64,000 bases of DNA from UMGS1484 sp045593325 (GCA_045593325.1 JAZNWL010000008.1:1-64000), one strand, 5' to 3'; shown: positions 36,665 through 46,800, counted from the first letter of the stretch. Numbers and translations: made by a program. Notes: generated by a model from the letters alone, not told the origin.

Positions 36665-36703
36665 ATTCAACAGTATCAATACTTTATTCGGAGGCTATAT
36701 ACC

Positions 36704-37930
36704 ATGAACAAGCAAGACATTAAAAAAGTAGTTCTCGCCTATTCCGGCGGACTTGACACTTCCATCATTATTCCTTGGTTAAAGGAAAACTACAACAACT
36801 GCGAAGTCATCGCCGTTTCTGGCAACGTTGGCCAGGCAGACGAGTTGGAAGGTCTGGAAGAAAAAGCCATTAAAACCGGCGCTTCCAAATGCTACATTGA
36901 AGATCTCACCGAAGAATTTGTAAACGATTTCATTGTTCCCACCGTAAAAGCAGGGGCAATGTATGAACAATATATGTTGGGTACTTCCTTTGCCCGTCCC
37001 ATTATTGCCAAACGCATTGTGGAAATTGCTTTGGCTGAAGGGGCAGACGCCATTTGCCACGGTTGCACCGGGAAAGGCAATGACCAGGTTCGTTTCGAAT
37101 TGGCAATCAAGGCTTTCGCTCCCGATATGCCTATCATTGCTCCCTGGCGGGAATGGGATATCAAATCCCGTGAGGAAGAAATCGCTTATGCCGAAGCCCA
37201 CAACATTCCTTTGAAAATTACCAGAGAAACCAACTATTCCAAAGACAAGAACCTGTGGCACTTGAGCCATGAAGGGCTGGACTTGGAAGATCCCGGTAAC
37301 GAACCCACTTACGAAAAGAAAGGGTTCCTGGAAATGGGTGTTTCCCCCATTGACGCTCCCGACGTGCCCACCTACATCACCCTGGATTTTGAAAAAGGGG
37401 TTCCCGTGGCTTTGAATGACCAAAAAATGACCGCCAAAGAAATTGTTCTGGCTCTCAATAAATTGGGTGGCGAAAACGGTATCGGTCTTCTGGATATCGT
37501 GGAAAACCGTTTGGTTGGTATGAAATGCCGCGGCGTTTACGAAACTCCCGGCGGTGCCATTCTTTACAAAGCCCTGAACGTGTTGGAAACCCTTTGCCTT
37601 GACAAATATGCCGCTCACAAAAAACAAGAACTGGCTGTTACCTTTGCTGATTTGGTTTACAACGGTCAATGGTTCACTCCCCTGCGGGAAGCCTTGTCTG
37701 CTTTTGTGGACGTGCTTATGGAAAACTGCACCGGTAAAGTTCGTTTGAAACTGTATAAAGGCAACATGATCAATGCCGGGGTCTGGAGTGACTATTCCTT
37801 GTACGATCCCGAAATTGCCACCTTCGATGAAGACGAAGTTTACAACCAAGCAGATGCCACCGGCTTTATCAACCTCTTTGGGCTTCCCATTGAAGTGCAA
37901 GCCAGAGCCAATCTGAAAAATAAAAAATAA
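36704..37930 (+). CDS. argG: Argininosuccinate synthase
   Basis: Condenses citrulline and aspartate with ATP. The 408-residue protein carries the PP-loop AYSGGLDTSIIIPWL, CHGCTGKGNDQVRFE, and AGAMYEQYMLGTS, all standard ArgG motifs. ATG 36704 follows GGAGG; the open frame runs further upstream across the promoter and is rejected there. It is the first gene of the arginine block and is followed after 17 nt by argH. Confidence 0.97.
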   Translation: MNKQDIKKVVLAYSGGLDTSIIIPWLKENYNNCEVIAVSGNVGQADELEGLEEKAIKTGASKCYIEDLTEEFVNDFIVPTVKAGAMYEQYMLGTSFARPIIAKRIVEIALAEGADAICHGCTGKGNDQVRFELAIKAFAPDMPIIAPWREWDIKSREEEIAYAEAHNIPLKITRETNYSKDKNLWHLSHEGLDLEDPGNEPTYEKKGFLEMGVSPIDAPDVPTYITLDFEKGVPVALNDQKMTAKEIVLALNKLGGENGIGLLDIVENRLVGMKCRGVYETPGGAILYKALNVLETLCLDKYAAHKKQELAVTFADLVYNGQWFTPLREALSAFVDVLMENCTGKVRLKLYKGNMINAGVWSDYSLYDPEIATFDEDEVYNQADATGFINLFGLPIEVQARANLKNKK

Positions 37931-37947
37931 TTGGAGTATACCCCATT

Positions 37948-39324
37948 ATGAGTAATAAAATGTGGGCAGGGCGGTTTGCCAAAGCCTTGGATAAAGAAGC
38001 AGACGACTTTAACTCCTCCATTCATTTTGACTGCAAAATGTTTCGGCAGGATATTAAAGGCTCTATGGCGCACGCCGCCATGTTAGGCGCCCAAAAAATC
38101 ATTGGGCAGGACGACAGCGATCTGATCATCAAAACCCTGGAAGAAATTTTAGCCGATCTGGAAAGCGGTTCCCTTTCCTTCGATATGGATGCGGAAGATA
38201 TTCATATGTTTGTGGAAGCCGAACTGACAAAACGCATCGGGGACATTGGCAAACGGCTTCACACCGCCCGCAGCCGAAACGACCAGGTGGCGGTGGATAT
38301 TCGTTTGTATTTGAGAGATGAAGCAAGTGAGGTTGTTTCTTTACTGAAAAAACTCCTTGCCGCCATTGTGGGGCAAGCCAAGGAACACACCCTTACCATT
38401 ATGCCCGGGTACACCCATTTGCAACGGGCACAACCCGTGACCTTTGCCCATCATTTAATGGCTTACGCTATGATGTTCACCCGTGACATTACCCGTGTGG
38501 AAGATGCGGTGCGTCGCATGAACTACTGTCCCTTGGGCAGTTGTGCACTGGCGGGCACCACCTACCCCACCAATCGGGAAATGACCGCTGAAAAATTAGC
38601 CTTTGACGGCATTATGCTCAACTCCATTGACGGGGTGTCCGACCGTGACTTCTGTGTGGAACTCATGAGTGCCTTTGCCCTCATCATGACCCACCTTTCC
38701 CGTTTTTCCGAAGAAGTTATTCTTTGGTCTTCCTGGGAATTCAAATTTGTGGAACTGGACGACAGTTACACCACAGGGTCTTCCATTATGCCCCAAAAGA
38801 AAAACCCCGACATGGCAGAACTGGTGCGGGGAAAAACCGGACGGGTGTATGGAGATCTGATGGCATTGCTCACCACCTTAAAGGGAATTCCTCTTGCTTA
38901 CAATAAAGATATGCAGGAAGATAAGGAAGCCATTTTCGACAGTTTGGAAACGGTGAAAAAATGTCTTTCCATTTTCGCTCCCATGATCGAAACCATGAAA
39001 CCCATTCCCGAAAATATGCGCAAGGCCGCCAAGGAAGGCTTTATCAACGCCACCGACCTTGCCGACTATTTGGTGAAAAAGGGGCTCCCCTTCCGGGATG
39101 CGTATAAACTGGTTGGTCAACTGGTTGCGTTGTGCATTGAAAAACATACCGTATTAGAGGATCTGCCTTTGGAAGAATATAAGGCTTATTCCGATTTGTT
39201 TGAAGAAGATCTGAAAGATGCCATTTCCCTGGAAACCTGCACCTTCAGCCGTACTTCGGCAGGAGGACCTTGCCCCGAGTCGGTGGCGACTCAAATTGAA
39301 TATGTCGCAAAATTCTTATCATAA
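37948..39324 (+). CDS. argH: Argininosuccinate lyase
   Basis: Splits argininosuccinate to arginine and fumarate. The 458 residues start MSNKMWAGRFAKALDKEADDFNSSI, have TARSRNDQVAVDIRLYLRD and the fumarase-superfamily signature SSIMPQKKNPDMAEL. C-terminal YKAYSDLFEEDLKDAISLETCTFSRTSAGGP is normal. Located directly after argG and upstream of an amino-acid ABC transporter. Confidence 0.97.
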   Translation: MSNKMWAGRFAKALDKEADDFNSSIHFDCKMFRQDIKGSMAHAAMLGAQKIIGQDDSDLIIKTLEEILADLESGSLSFDMDAEDIHMFVEAELTKRIGDIGKRLHTARSRNDQVAVDIRLYLRDEASEVVSLLKKLLAAIVGQAKEHTLTIMPGYTHLQRAQPVTFAHHLMAYAMMFTRDITRVEDAVRRMNYCPLGSCALAGTTYPTNREMTAEKLAFDGIMLNSIDGVSDRDFCVELMSAFALIMTHLSRFSEEVILWSSWEFKFVELDDSYTTGSSIMPQKKNPDMAELVRGKTGRVYGDLMALLTTLKGIPLAYNKDMQEDKEAIFDSLETVKKCLSIFAPMIETMKPIPENMRKAAKEGFINATDLADYLVKKGLPFRDAYKLVGQLVALCIEKHTVLEDLPLEEYKAYSDLFEEDLKDAISLETCTFSRTSAGGPCPESVATQIEYVAKFLS

Positions 39325-39348
39325 AAAAGAGATTAGGAGAAAACAATC

Positions 39349-40167
39349 ATGAAAAAATTACTTGCTCTTGTATTAGCCCTTACCCTTTGCCTTTGCTTTG
39401 TTGGCTGCGGTGATGACACCCAAACTGTAAGTCCCACCGATACCGAAAACAAACTGGTTATGGCTACCAACGCCGCTTTCCCTCCCTATGAATACGTTGA
39501 AAACGGTGAATTCGCCGGTATCGACGTGGAGATCGCCGGTTTGATTGCCGAAAAATTGGGAAAAGAATTGGTCATTGAAGACGTAGACTTCGGCGCCATC
39601 ATCGGCGGTGTTCAAACCGGTAAATACGACATGGGTATGGCAGGGATGACCGTTACCGACGAACGGAAACAAAGTGTTAATTTCTCTACCACTTATGCCA
39701 CCGGGATTCAATCGGTTATCGTTGCGGAAGACAGCGCTTACGCTTCCTTTGAAGATTTCTACACCGGTTTTGAAACCGTTGACGGCGAAGAAGTTCCTGC
39801 CGGCGTAAAAGAAGGCATTAAGATCGGTGTGCAACAAGATACCACCGGTGATATTTATTCTTCCGACGAACCCAACAACTGGGGCTTTGGTGAAGATAAC
39901 GTCATTCGCTACAAAACCGGTGCCGATGCTGTGCAAGCTTTGAAAACCGGCAAAGTAACTGCTGTGATCATTGACAACGAACCTGCTAAATCTTTTGTGG
40001 ATTCCACCTCCGGCCTTAAAATTCTGGAAGGTGAATATGCCTATGAAGATTATGCTATTGCCATTGCCAAAGACAATGAACAATTATTAACCGATATCAA
40101 CAAAGCTTTGGACGAACTTACCAAAGAAGGTAAGATCCAAGCCATTATCGACAAATACATTAAGTAA
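39349..40167 (+). CDS. Polar amino-acid ABC transporter, substrate-binding lipoprotein
   Basis: A 272-residue type II signal-peptide lipoprotein: hydrophobic N-terminus and lipobox FVGC with Cys20. The mature part is the SBP_bac_3 fold: VMATNAAFPPYEYVENGEFAGIDVEIAGLIAEKLG, VDFGAIIGGVQTGKYDMGMAGMTVTDERK, KIGVQQDTTGD and NEPAKSFV. An Arg in DERK (binding the ligand carboxylate) is present. Position inside the arginine genes suggests arginine, ornithine or citrulline as ligand, but glutamine or cystine cannot be excluded. Confidence 0.92.
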   Translation: MKKLLALVLALTLCLCFVGCGDDTQTVSPTDTENKLVMATNAAFPPYEYVENGEFAGIDVEIAGLIAEKLGKELVIEDVDFGAIIGGVQTGKYDMGMAGMTVTDERKQSVNFSTTYATGIQSVIVAEDSAYASFEDFYTGFETVDGEEVPAGVKEGIKIGVQQDTTGDIYSSDEPNNWGFGEDNVIRYKTGADAVQALKTGKVTAVIIDNEPAKSFVDSTSGLKILEGEYAYEDYAIAIAKDNEQLLTDINKALDELTKEGKIQAIIDKYIK

Positions 40168-40173
40168 ATTGCA

Positions 40174-40230
40174 CTGCAAACAAGACCTCATAACAGAGGA
40201 AGTTCCTTCCTCTGCTTTGAGGTCATTGTG
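40174..40230 (+). promoter_or_regulatory. Intercistronic hairpin between binding-protein and permease genes
   Basis: GACCTCA-TAA-CAGAGGAAG folds with CTTCCTCTG-CT-TTGAGGTC, and an outer GCAC/GTGC pair may extend it. No T run follows, so it more likely stabilises the upstream mRNA or limits read-through, keeping binding protein above permease level. Confidence 0.7.
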
Positions 40231-40281
40231 CTGTATATTCCTGCTTTTCTTTGGAAATTTCTTTAAAGGAGTCACCACAAT

Positions 40282-41016
40282 ATGTCTGAATGGTTTCAAA
40301 GTTTCTGTGATGATTTTAAACTGAACTTTATTAACGACGATCGCTGGGAATGGTTGCTGGAAGGGTTATTGCAAACCTTGAAAATCACCTTCTTTGCTGT
40401 GCTTCTGGGCATAGCCATTGGGGTAGTGATCGCCATTGTCCGTTCCACCTTCGATACCGGCAAAGAGTCGTTAAAAAGCAGAAATAAAGTATCTTACTAC
40501 ATACTTGGTTTCTTTAACGTTTTGTGTAATATCTACCTGACGGTCATTCGGGGTACCCCGGTTGTAGTTCAGTTGTTGATCATGTACTTTATTATTTTCG
40601 CCTCCTCCAACAACGGAGGAATGGTTGCAACCCTTGCTTTCGGTATCAATTCCGGTGCCTACGTGGCAGAAATCTTCCGAAGCGGTATCATGGCCATTGA
40701 TAAGGGCCAGATGGAAGCAGGTCGCAGTTTGGGTCTGAATTATTTGCAAACCATGTTGTATATTGTGATTCCCCAAATGTTCAAGGTGGTACTTCCCACC
40801 CTGTGTAACGAATTTATCGTGCTGTTAAAAGAAACCTCCATTGCCGGGTACGTAGGCATTCGGGATCTCACCAAAGCCGGTGACCTGATTCGCGGCAGAA
40901 CCTTCTCTGCCTTTATGCCCTTATTTGCCGTGGCATTGATCTACCTTGCCATTGTTATGCTCTTTACTTGGCTGGTTGGCAAATTAGAAAGGAGGTTGCG
41001 CAACAGTGACCACTAA
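40282..41016 (+). CDS. Polar amino-acid ABC transporter, permease
   Basis: A 244-residue HisMQ-type permease. Segments: LLEGLLQTLKITFFAVLLGIAIGVVIAIVRST as first helix, LTVIRGTPVVVQLLIMYF (family signature), GINSGAYVAEIFRSGIMAIDKGQMEAGRSLGL (EAA loop contacting the ATPase), and FIVLLKETSIAGYVGIRDL. The overlap with the ATPase gene is 11 nt. Start ATG 40282 follows AAGGAG. Confidence 0.94.
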   Translation: MSEWFQSFCDDFKLNFINDDRWEWLLEGLLQTLKITFFAVLLGIAIGVVIAIVRSTFDTGKESLKSRNKVSYYILGFFNVLCNIYLTVIRGTPVVVQLLIMYFIIFASSNNGGMVATLAFGINSGAYVAEIFRSGIMAIDKGQMEAGRSLGLNYLQTMLYIVIPQMFKVVLPTLCNEFIVLLKETSIAGYVGIRDLTKAGDLIRGRTFSAFMPLFAVALIYLAIVMLFTWLVGKLERRLRNSDH

Positions 41017-41749
41017 TACCAAAACTTTAATTGAAGTTGAAAATCTGCAAAAGAATTTCGATGAGATCCACGTGCTCAACGGCATTGACCTGAAGATCAA
41101 CCAAGGAGACGTGGTGGTGGTGATCGGCCCTTCCGGTTCGGGGAAATCCACCTTTTTACGTACCCTGAATTTATTGGAAACCCCCACCGGGGGACGTATT
41201 TACTTCAACGGAACCGACATTACCGACCCGGGCAACAACATTAACCTTCACCGTCAAAAAATGGGGATGGTGTTCCAACAGTTTAACCTGTTCCCTCACA
41301 TGACGGTTTTGAAAAACATGACCCTGGCTCCCATGAAGCTTCTGAAAAAAACCAAGGAAGAAGCCGAAGCAAAAGCCATGGAACTGTTAAAAATGGTTGG
41401 GCTGGAAGACCGTTGTGACGCCTACCCCTCTCAACTGTCCGGGGGGCAAAAACAACGGGTCGCCATTGTACGGGCGTTGTGCATGGAACCTGACGTGATG
41501 CTGTTTGACGAACCCACCTCGGCACTGGACCCTGAAATGGTTGGGGAAGTGCTGGACGTTATGAAAGACCTTGCCCGAAAAGGCATGACCATGGTGGTGG
41601 TAACCCACGAAATGGGATTTGCCAAGGAAGTGGGCAGTCGGGTTCTGTTTTTAGACGAAGGGGTTGTTGTGGAAGACGGCACACCCCAAGATATTTTTGA
41701 AAATCCCCAAAGTGAACGGTTGCAATCCTTCTTGGCAAAAGTTCTGTAA
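41006..41749 (+). CDS. Polar amino-acid ABC transporter, ATPase
   Basis: A 247-residue GlnQ/ArtP-type ATPase. Walker A GPSGSGKST, the subfamily's MGMVFQQFNLFPHMTVLKN, signature LSGGQKQR, Walker B VMLFDEPTSALDPE and switch VVTHEMGFA. It starts with GTG at 41006 inside the permease gene, with GGAGG ten bases upstream, implying translational coupling. It is 14 nt before argF. Confidence 0.95.
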   Translation: MTTNTKTLIEVENLQKNFDEIHVLNGIDLKINQGDVVVVIGPSGSGKSTFLRTLNLLETPTGGRIYFNGTDITDPGNNINLHRQKMGMVFQQFNLFPHMTVLKNMTLAPMKLLKKTKEEAEAKAMELLKMVGLEDRCDAYPSQLSGGQKQRVAIVRALCMEPDVMLFDEPTSALDPEMVGEVLDVMKDLARKGMTMVVVTHEMGFAKEVGSRVLFLDEGVVVEDGTPQDIFENPQSERLQSFLAKVL

Positions 41750-41763
41750 TAGGAGAAACGAGC

Positions 41764-42747
41764 ATGGATATTAAAGGAAGACACTTTTTAAAATTATTAG
41801 ACTACACTCCCGAAGAAATTGAAGGACTGCTGACCCTGGCGGCTGAATTCAAAGCCAAGAAAAAAGCGGGCATCGTTCATCGGATCCACGAAGGCAAAAA
41901 CATTGCCTTGATTTTTGAAAAAACCAGTACCCGTACCCGTTGCGCTTTTGAAGTTGCCGCCCACGACCTGGGTATGGGGGTTACCTATTTAGACCCTGCC
42001 GGTTCCCAGATCGGCAAAAAAGAAAGTATTGCCGACACCGCCAGAGTACTTGGCAGAATGTTCGACGGCATTGAATATCGGGGTTACGGACAAGCCATTG
42101 TGGAAGAACTGGCAGCCCATGCGGGGGTTCCCGTTTGGAACGGCTTAACCGACGAATTCCACCCCACTCAGATCTTAGCCGACTTTTTAACCATTCGGGA
42201 ACAGTTCGGCAAACTGAAAGGTATTAACTTTGTATACATGGGAGATTCCCGTTTTAATATGGCAAACTCCCTGATGATCGGATGCGCCAAAATGGGGGTC
42301 AACTTTACCGCCTGCGCACCCAAAGAATATTTCCCCGACCCTGCTTTGATTGCCAAAGCAGAAGAACTTGCCAAAGAGTCGGGGGCAACCCTTACCTTTG
42401 AAACCGACCCCAAAAAAGCGGTGCAAAACGCCAACGTTTTGTATACCGACGTTTGGGTTTCCATGGGGGAACCTGTGGAAGTTTGGGAAAAGCGAATTCA
42501 AGAACTTTCTCCCTATCAGATCAATCAGGAATTAATGGACCTGGCGGCGGAAAATGCGGTATTTATGCATTGCCTGCCTGCCTTCCATGATCATAAAACC
42601 GTCATCGGCAAAGAAATGGGCGAAAAATTCGGGCGGGACAGTATGGAAGTTACCCATGAAGTTTTCGAAAGTGAACGTTCCATTGTGTTTGACCAGGCGG
42701 AAAACCGTATGCACACTATCAAGGCCGTTATGGCGGCCACGCTGTAA
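41764..42747 (+). CDS. argF: Ornithine carbamoyltransferase
   Basis: Forms citrulline from ornithine and carbamoyl phosphate. 327 residues with the carbamoyl-phosphate motif EKTSTRTRCAFEVA, GRMFDGIEYRG, WNGLTDEFHPTQILADF, and the ornithine-site HCLPAFHD. The protein is of catabolic/anabolic OTC length (ArgF/ArgI). Directly upstream of carA-carB, so substrate production and use are in one unit. Confidence 0.95.
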   Translation: MDIKGRHFLKLLDYTPEEIEGLLTLAAEFKAKKKAGIVHRIHEGKNIALIFEKTSTRTRCAFEVAAHDLGMGVTYLDPAGSQIGKKESIADTARVLGRMFDGIEYRGYGQAIVEELAAHAGVPVWNGLTDEFHPTQILADFLTIREQFGKLKGINFVYMGDSRFNMANSLMIGCAKMGVNFTACAPKEYFPDPALIAKAEELAKESGATLTFETDPKKAVQNANVLYTDVWVSMGEPVEVWEKRIQELSPYQINQELMDLAAENAVFMHCLPAFHDHKTVIGKEMGEKFGRDSMEVTHEVFESERSIVFDQAENRMHTIKAVMAATL

Positions 42748-42765
42748 CAGAAAGGGTGATTATCT

Positions 42766-43824
42766 ATGAGAAAAGCCTATTTAGTATTGGAAGACGGCAG
42801 CGTTTTTGAAGGCTTCGGCTTTGGTGCCGAAAGCGGCTGTCTTGGGGAACTTGTTTTCACCACCGGGGTTTGCGGATACGTGGAATCCTTAACCGACCCT
42901 GCTTATTACGGGAAGATCCTTCTTCAAACCTTCCCCCTGATCGGCAACTACGGCATCATGGAGGAAGATTTCCAAGGGGCGTGCCACGTGAAAGGTTACG
43001 TGGTGCGGGAATGGTGTAATACCCCCTCTAACTTCCGTTGTGAATATGACATTGATACCTTCCTGAAAAATCAAGGGGTGCCCGGCATCTACGGGGTGGA
43101 TACCCGCGAGATCACCCGTCTTTTGCGGGAAAAGGGGTCCATGAATGCCATGATCACCGATACCCTCCCTGCCGATATGGACGCTATCAAGGCATACAAA
43201 ATTGAAAAGGCTGTAGAAGCCGTTACCTGCAAAAAGGTTGCCACCTTCCCTGCCGATAAGGAAACCTACAAGGTTGTTCTGTGGGATCTGGGATATAAAA
43301 AATATCTGGTGGAATCCCTGCAAAGTGTTGGTTGCTCGGTGACTGTGGTTCCCGCTTCCATCACCGCAGAAGAAATTCTTGCCATGAATCCCAATGGGGT
43401 GGTTGTGGCAGGGGGTCCCGGGGATCCTGCCGAAAACACCGCCCTCATTGCCCAAGTTGCCGCTTTGATGGGCAAAGTTCCTATGCTGGGCATTGATCTG
43501 GGGCATCTGGTAATGGCCCTTGCCCAGGGCGGTCAAGTGCAAAAAATGAAACACGGGCATCACGGGGGCAACCAACCTGCCCGGGAAGTGGGAACACTTC
43601 GAACCTTCATCACCGCCCAAAATCACAACTATGCGGTGCTTTCCGACAGTGTGAACACCGGTAAACGTTCTTACTACAACGCCAACGACAATTCCTGCGA
43701 AGGCATGGATTATAAAGACCTGAAGGCATTTTCGGTTGCCTTCCAACCCGAATCCCACAAAGGCAACCGCAATCCCGCCTTTGTATTCACCCAATTTGCA
43801 AACTTGATGGGAGGTAATGAATAA
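42766..43824 (+). CDS. carA: Carbamoyl-phosphate synthase small subunit with degenerate glutaminase triad
   Basis: A 352-residue CarA homologue. The N-terminal domain is normal (EDGSVFEGFGFGA, FTTGVCGYVESLTDPAYYGKIL, GVDTREITRLLREKGSMN). In the amidotransferase half the nucleophile motif GICLGHQ reads GIDLGHL: Asp244 (GAT, 43495-43497) replaces the catalytic Cys and Leu248 replaces Gln. The catalytic His is Gln327 in FQPES, while Glu329 remains. VVAGGPGDP and AQNHNYAV are kept. The protein should still fold and bind CarB but cannot hydrolyse glutamine by the usual mechanism, resembling mammalian CPS1, where Cys is Ser and free ammonia is used. It overlaps carB by one base (TAATG). Confidence 0.88.
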   Translation: MRKAYLVLEDGSVFEGFGFGAESGCLGELVFTTGVCGYVESLTDPAYYGKILLQTFPLIGNYGIMEEDFQGACHVKGYVVREWCNTPSNFRCEYDIDTFLKNQGVPGIYGVDTREITRLLREKGSMNAMITDTLPADMDAIKAYKIEKAVEAVTCKKVATFPADKETYKVVLWDLGYKKYLVESLQSVGCSVTVVPASITAEEILAMNPNGVVVAGGPGDPAENTALIAQVAALMGKVPMLGIDLGHLVMALAQGGQVQKMKHGHHGGNQPAREVGTLRTFITAQNHNYAVLSDSVNTGKRSYYNANDNSCEGMDYKDLKAFSVAFQPESHKGNRNPAFVFTQFANLMGGNE

Positions 43825-46800
43825 TGCCATTTGACAGTTCCATTAAAAAGGTTATGGTGATCGGTTCCGGTCCCATTGTAATCGGTCAGGCCGCTGAATT
43901 CGACTATGCAGGCGCTCAGGCTTGCCGTGTACTGAAAGAAGCAGGGGTAAACGTTGTTCTGGTAAACTCCAACCCCGCCACCATTATGACCGATAAGGCT
44001 TTGGCAGATGAAATTTACTTGGAACCTCTCACCGCCGAAACCATTAAACGGATCATTGAAAAAGAAAAACCCGACAGTTTGCTGGCAGGCCTTGGGGGAC
44101 AAACCGGGCTGACCATTGCCATGCAACTGAATAAAGAAGGGTTCCTGGAAAAACAAGGGGTACGCTTGATTGGTACCAACTGTGAAGCCATTGACAAAGC
44201 CGAAGACCGCCAGATGTTTAAAGACACCATGGATGAGATCGGCGAACCCTGTATTCCTTCGGACATTGCGGAAGATATTCAAACTGCTTTAGATATTGCC
44301 GAAAAGATCGGGTATCCCGTCATTGTTCGTCCCGCCTTTACCCTGGGTGGTTCCGGCGGCGGTGTGGCTTACAACGTAGACGAACTGAAAATTATCGCCA
44401 AAAGCGGGTTAGACGCTTCTCCCATCACCCAGATTCTGGTAGAACGGTATATCTGGGGCTGGAAGGAAATTGAGTTTGAAACCATGCGGGATGCCGCCGG
44501 CAACGCCATTGCGGTATGCTCCATGGAAAACTTCGACCCCGTTGGGATTCACACCGGGGACAGTATCGTAGTTGCTCCTGCCCTGACCCTTTCTCCCAAA
44601 GAATACAATATGTTACGGGATGCTTCCTTAAACATTGTAAACGCCCTGGGCATTGTGGGGGGCTGTAACTGCCAATTTGCTTTGAATCCCGACAGTTTTG
44701 AATATGCGGTAATCGAAGTAAACCCCCGTGTTTCCCGTTCCTCCGCTTTGGCTTCCAAAGCCACAGGGTATCCCATCGCCAAGATTACCACCAAAATCGC
44801 TTTGGGTTACACCCTGGACGAAATTCAAAACGACATTACCGGTAAGACTTACGCTTCCTTTGAACCCACTGTAGACTACTGTGTTCTGAAATTTCCCAAA
44901 TGGCCCTTTGAAAAATTCGTTGGTTCCAGCAGAAAACTGGGCACCCAAATGAAAGCCACCGGGGAAGTGATGAGCATTGGTAATTCCTTTGAAATGGCTT
45001 TGATGAAAGCCATTCGGGGTGCGGAAATTTCTTTGGACACCTTAAACGCCAAACCGGTGGATGACCGTGACGTTCTTGACCGCCTGGGCGATATGGACGA
45101 CCGCCGTATTTTCACCATCTTTGAAGCCTTGAAACAGGGTGTTTCCATGGATGAAATTTACGAAATCACCCGCATCGACCGTTGGTTCCTTTCCAAGTTG
45201 CAAAACCTGGTGGATTTTGAAAAATCCATTGAAAAGGGTCTGACCGATGAACAATATTTCAGAGGCAAACAGTTGGGGTATCCCGACAAGGCGTTAACCA
45301 GACTTTCCGGCAGAACCGATTTGCCCGGAGCAGAAATGGTTTACAAAATGGTGGACACCTGCGCCGCTGAATTTGGTGCGGTTCACCCCTACTTTTACTC
45401 CACTTACGACAAATATTGCGAAGCCAGAGCCTTTAAAGACCAAAACAAACCCACCATTATGGTATTGGGTTCCGGCCCCATCCGCATTGGGCAAGGCATT
45501 GAGTTCGACTATTCTTCGGTTCACTGCGTATGGAATCTGAAAGAATTGGGATACGACGTGGTCATTGTCAACAACAACCCCGAAACCGTATCCACCGACT
45601 ATGACACTGCCGACAAACTCTACTTTGAACCCCTCACCGAAGAAGATGTAATGAACATCATCAAGGTGGAAAAACCCATTGGGGTTGTAGTGGCATTCGG
45701 TGGTCAAACTGCCATTAAGTTGACCCAATTCCTGGATGAAAATAACATTCAGATCTTGGGGACTTCTGCCGAAGGCATTGACGTTGCCGAAGACCGTGAA
45801 CGGTTTGATGCTTTGTTGGAACGCTTCAACATCAAACGTCCCAAGGGCATGGGGGTCAACACCCTGGAAGAAGCCCTGGAAGCCGCCAACGGTTTGGGAT
45901 ATCCGGTACTGCTCCGTCCTTCTTACGTTATCGGCGGTCAGAACATGAAAATTGTTCACGACGATGAAGAAGTTCGGGTTTACATGGAACGGATTCTTTC
46001 CCAAGGCATTGACAACCCCGTTCTGGTGGACAAGTACATGATGGGCACCGAAATCGAAGTGGACGTCATCTCCGACGGGAAAGACGTTCTGATTCCCGGG
46101 GTTATGCAACACATTGAACGGGCCGGGGTTCACAGCGGTGACTCCATCGCCGTATATCCCCCTTACAACATCAATGATAAAATGATGAAAACCGTGGTGG
46201 AATGTTCCCAGCAGTTGGCACTTGCCATGGGCACCAAGGGGCTTGTAAACATTCAATATCTCATTTACCAAAATGAATTGTACGTAATCGAAGTAAACCC
46301 CCGTGCTTCCCGTACGGTACCTTACATCAGCAAGGTGACAGGGGTTCCCATGGTTGACCTGGCAACCCGGGTCATGATTGGAGAACCGCTGAAAGACATG
46401 GGCTACGGCACCGGGCTTTACCGCACGCCCCCCTACTTCACCGTTAAGGTTCCTGTATTCTCCTTTGAAAAATTAACCGATGCCAACTCTTACCTTGGCC
46501 CTGAAATGAAATCCACCGGGGAAGTTCTGGGCATTGGGAAAACCTTGAATGAAGCCTTGTTTAAAGGGCTGACCTCTGCCGGGATGAAGATTCAACCCGC
46601 CATGCAGGCAGGCAAACCCACCGGGGTATTTATCAGCGTTGACCGTTACGACCAACTGGAAATCATTGCCCTTGCCAAGAAGTTGGATGACTTAGGGTTT
46701 ACCCTGTATGCCACCCCCGAAACCGCCCAGTCCATTGGTCGGCTGGGTATCGACGTGGAAATTGTCAGCGGCATTAAGAAGGAAGATAACCTGTGGCCTT

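Noticed and set aside
36425..36703. N-terminal extension of ArgG
   Set aside because: It would begin inside the upstream ATPase gene and span the ARG-box-like site and a perfect promoter; the family N-terminus starts at 36704 after GGAGG.
36499..36703. Riboswitch or T-box leader before argG
   Set aside because: No T-box sequence or antiterminator/terminator pair was seen; the region is explained by operator-like repeats and a promoter located only 39 nt from the start codon.
36779..37900. A 373-codon open frame antisense to argG
   Set aside because: Its translation is rich in Phe, His, Gly and Val as expected from the opposite strand of a well-conserved gene, it shows no family motif, and argG is unmistakable on the plus strand.
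45294..46271. A 325-codon open frame antisense to carB
   Set aside because: Same reasoning: complementary-strand shadow of highly conserved ATP-grasp sequence, with no ribosome site or homology.
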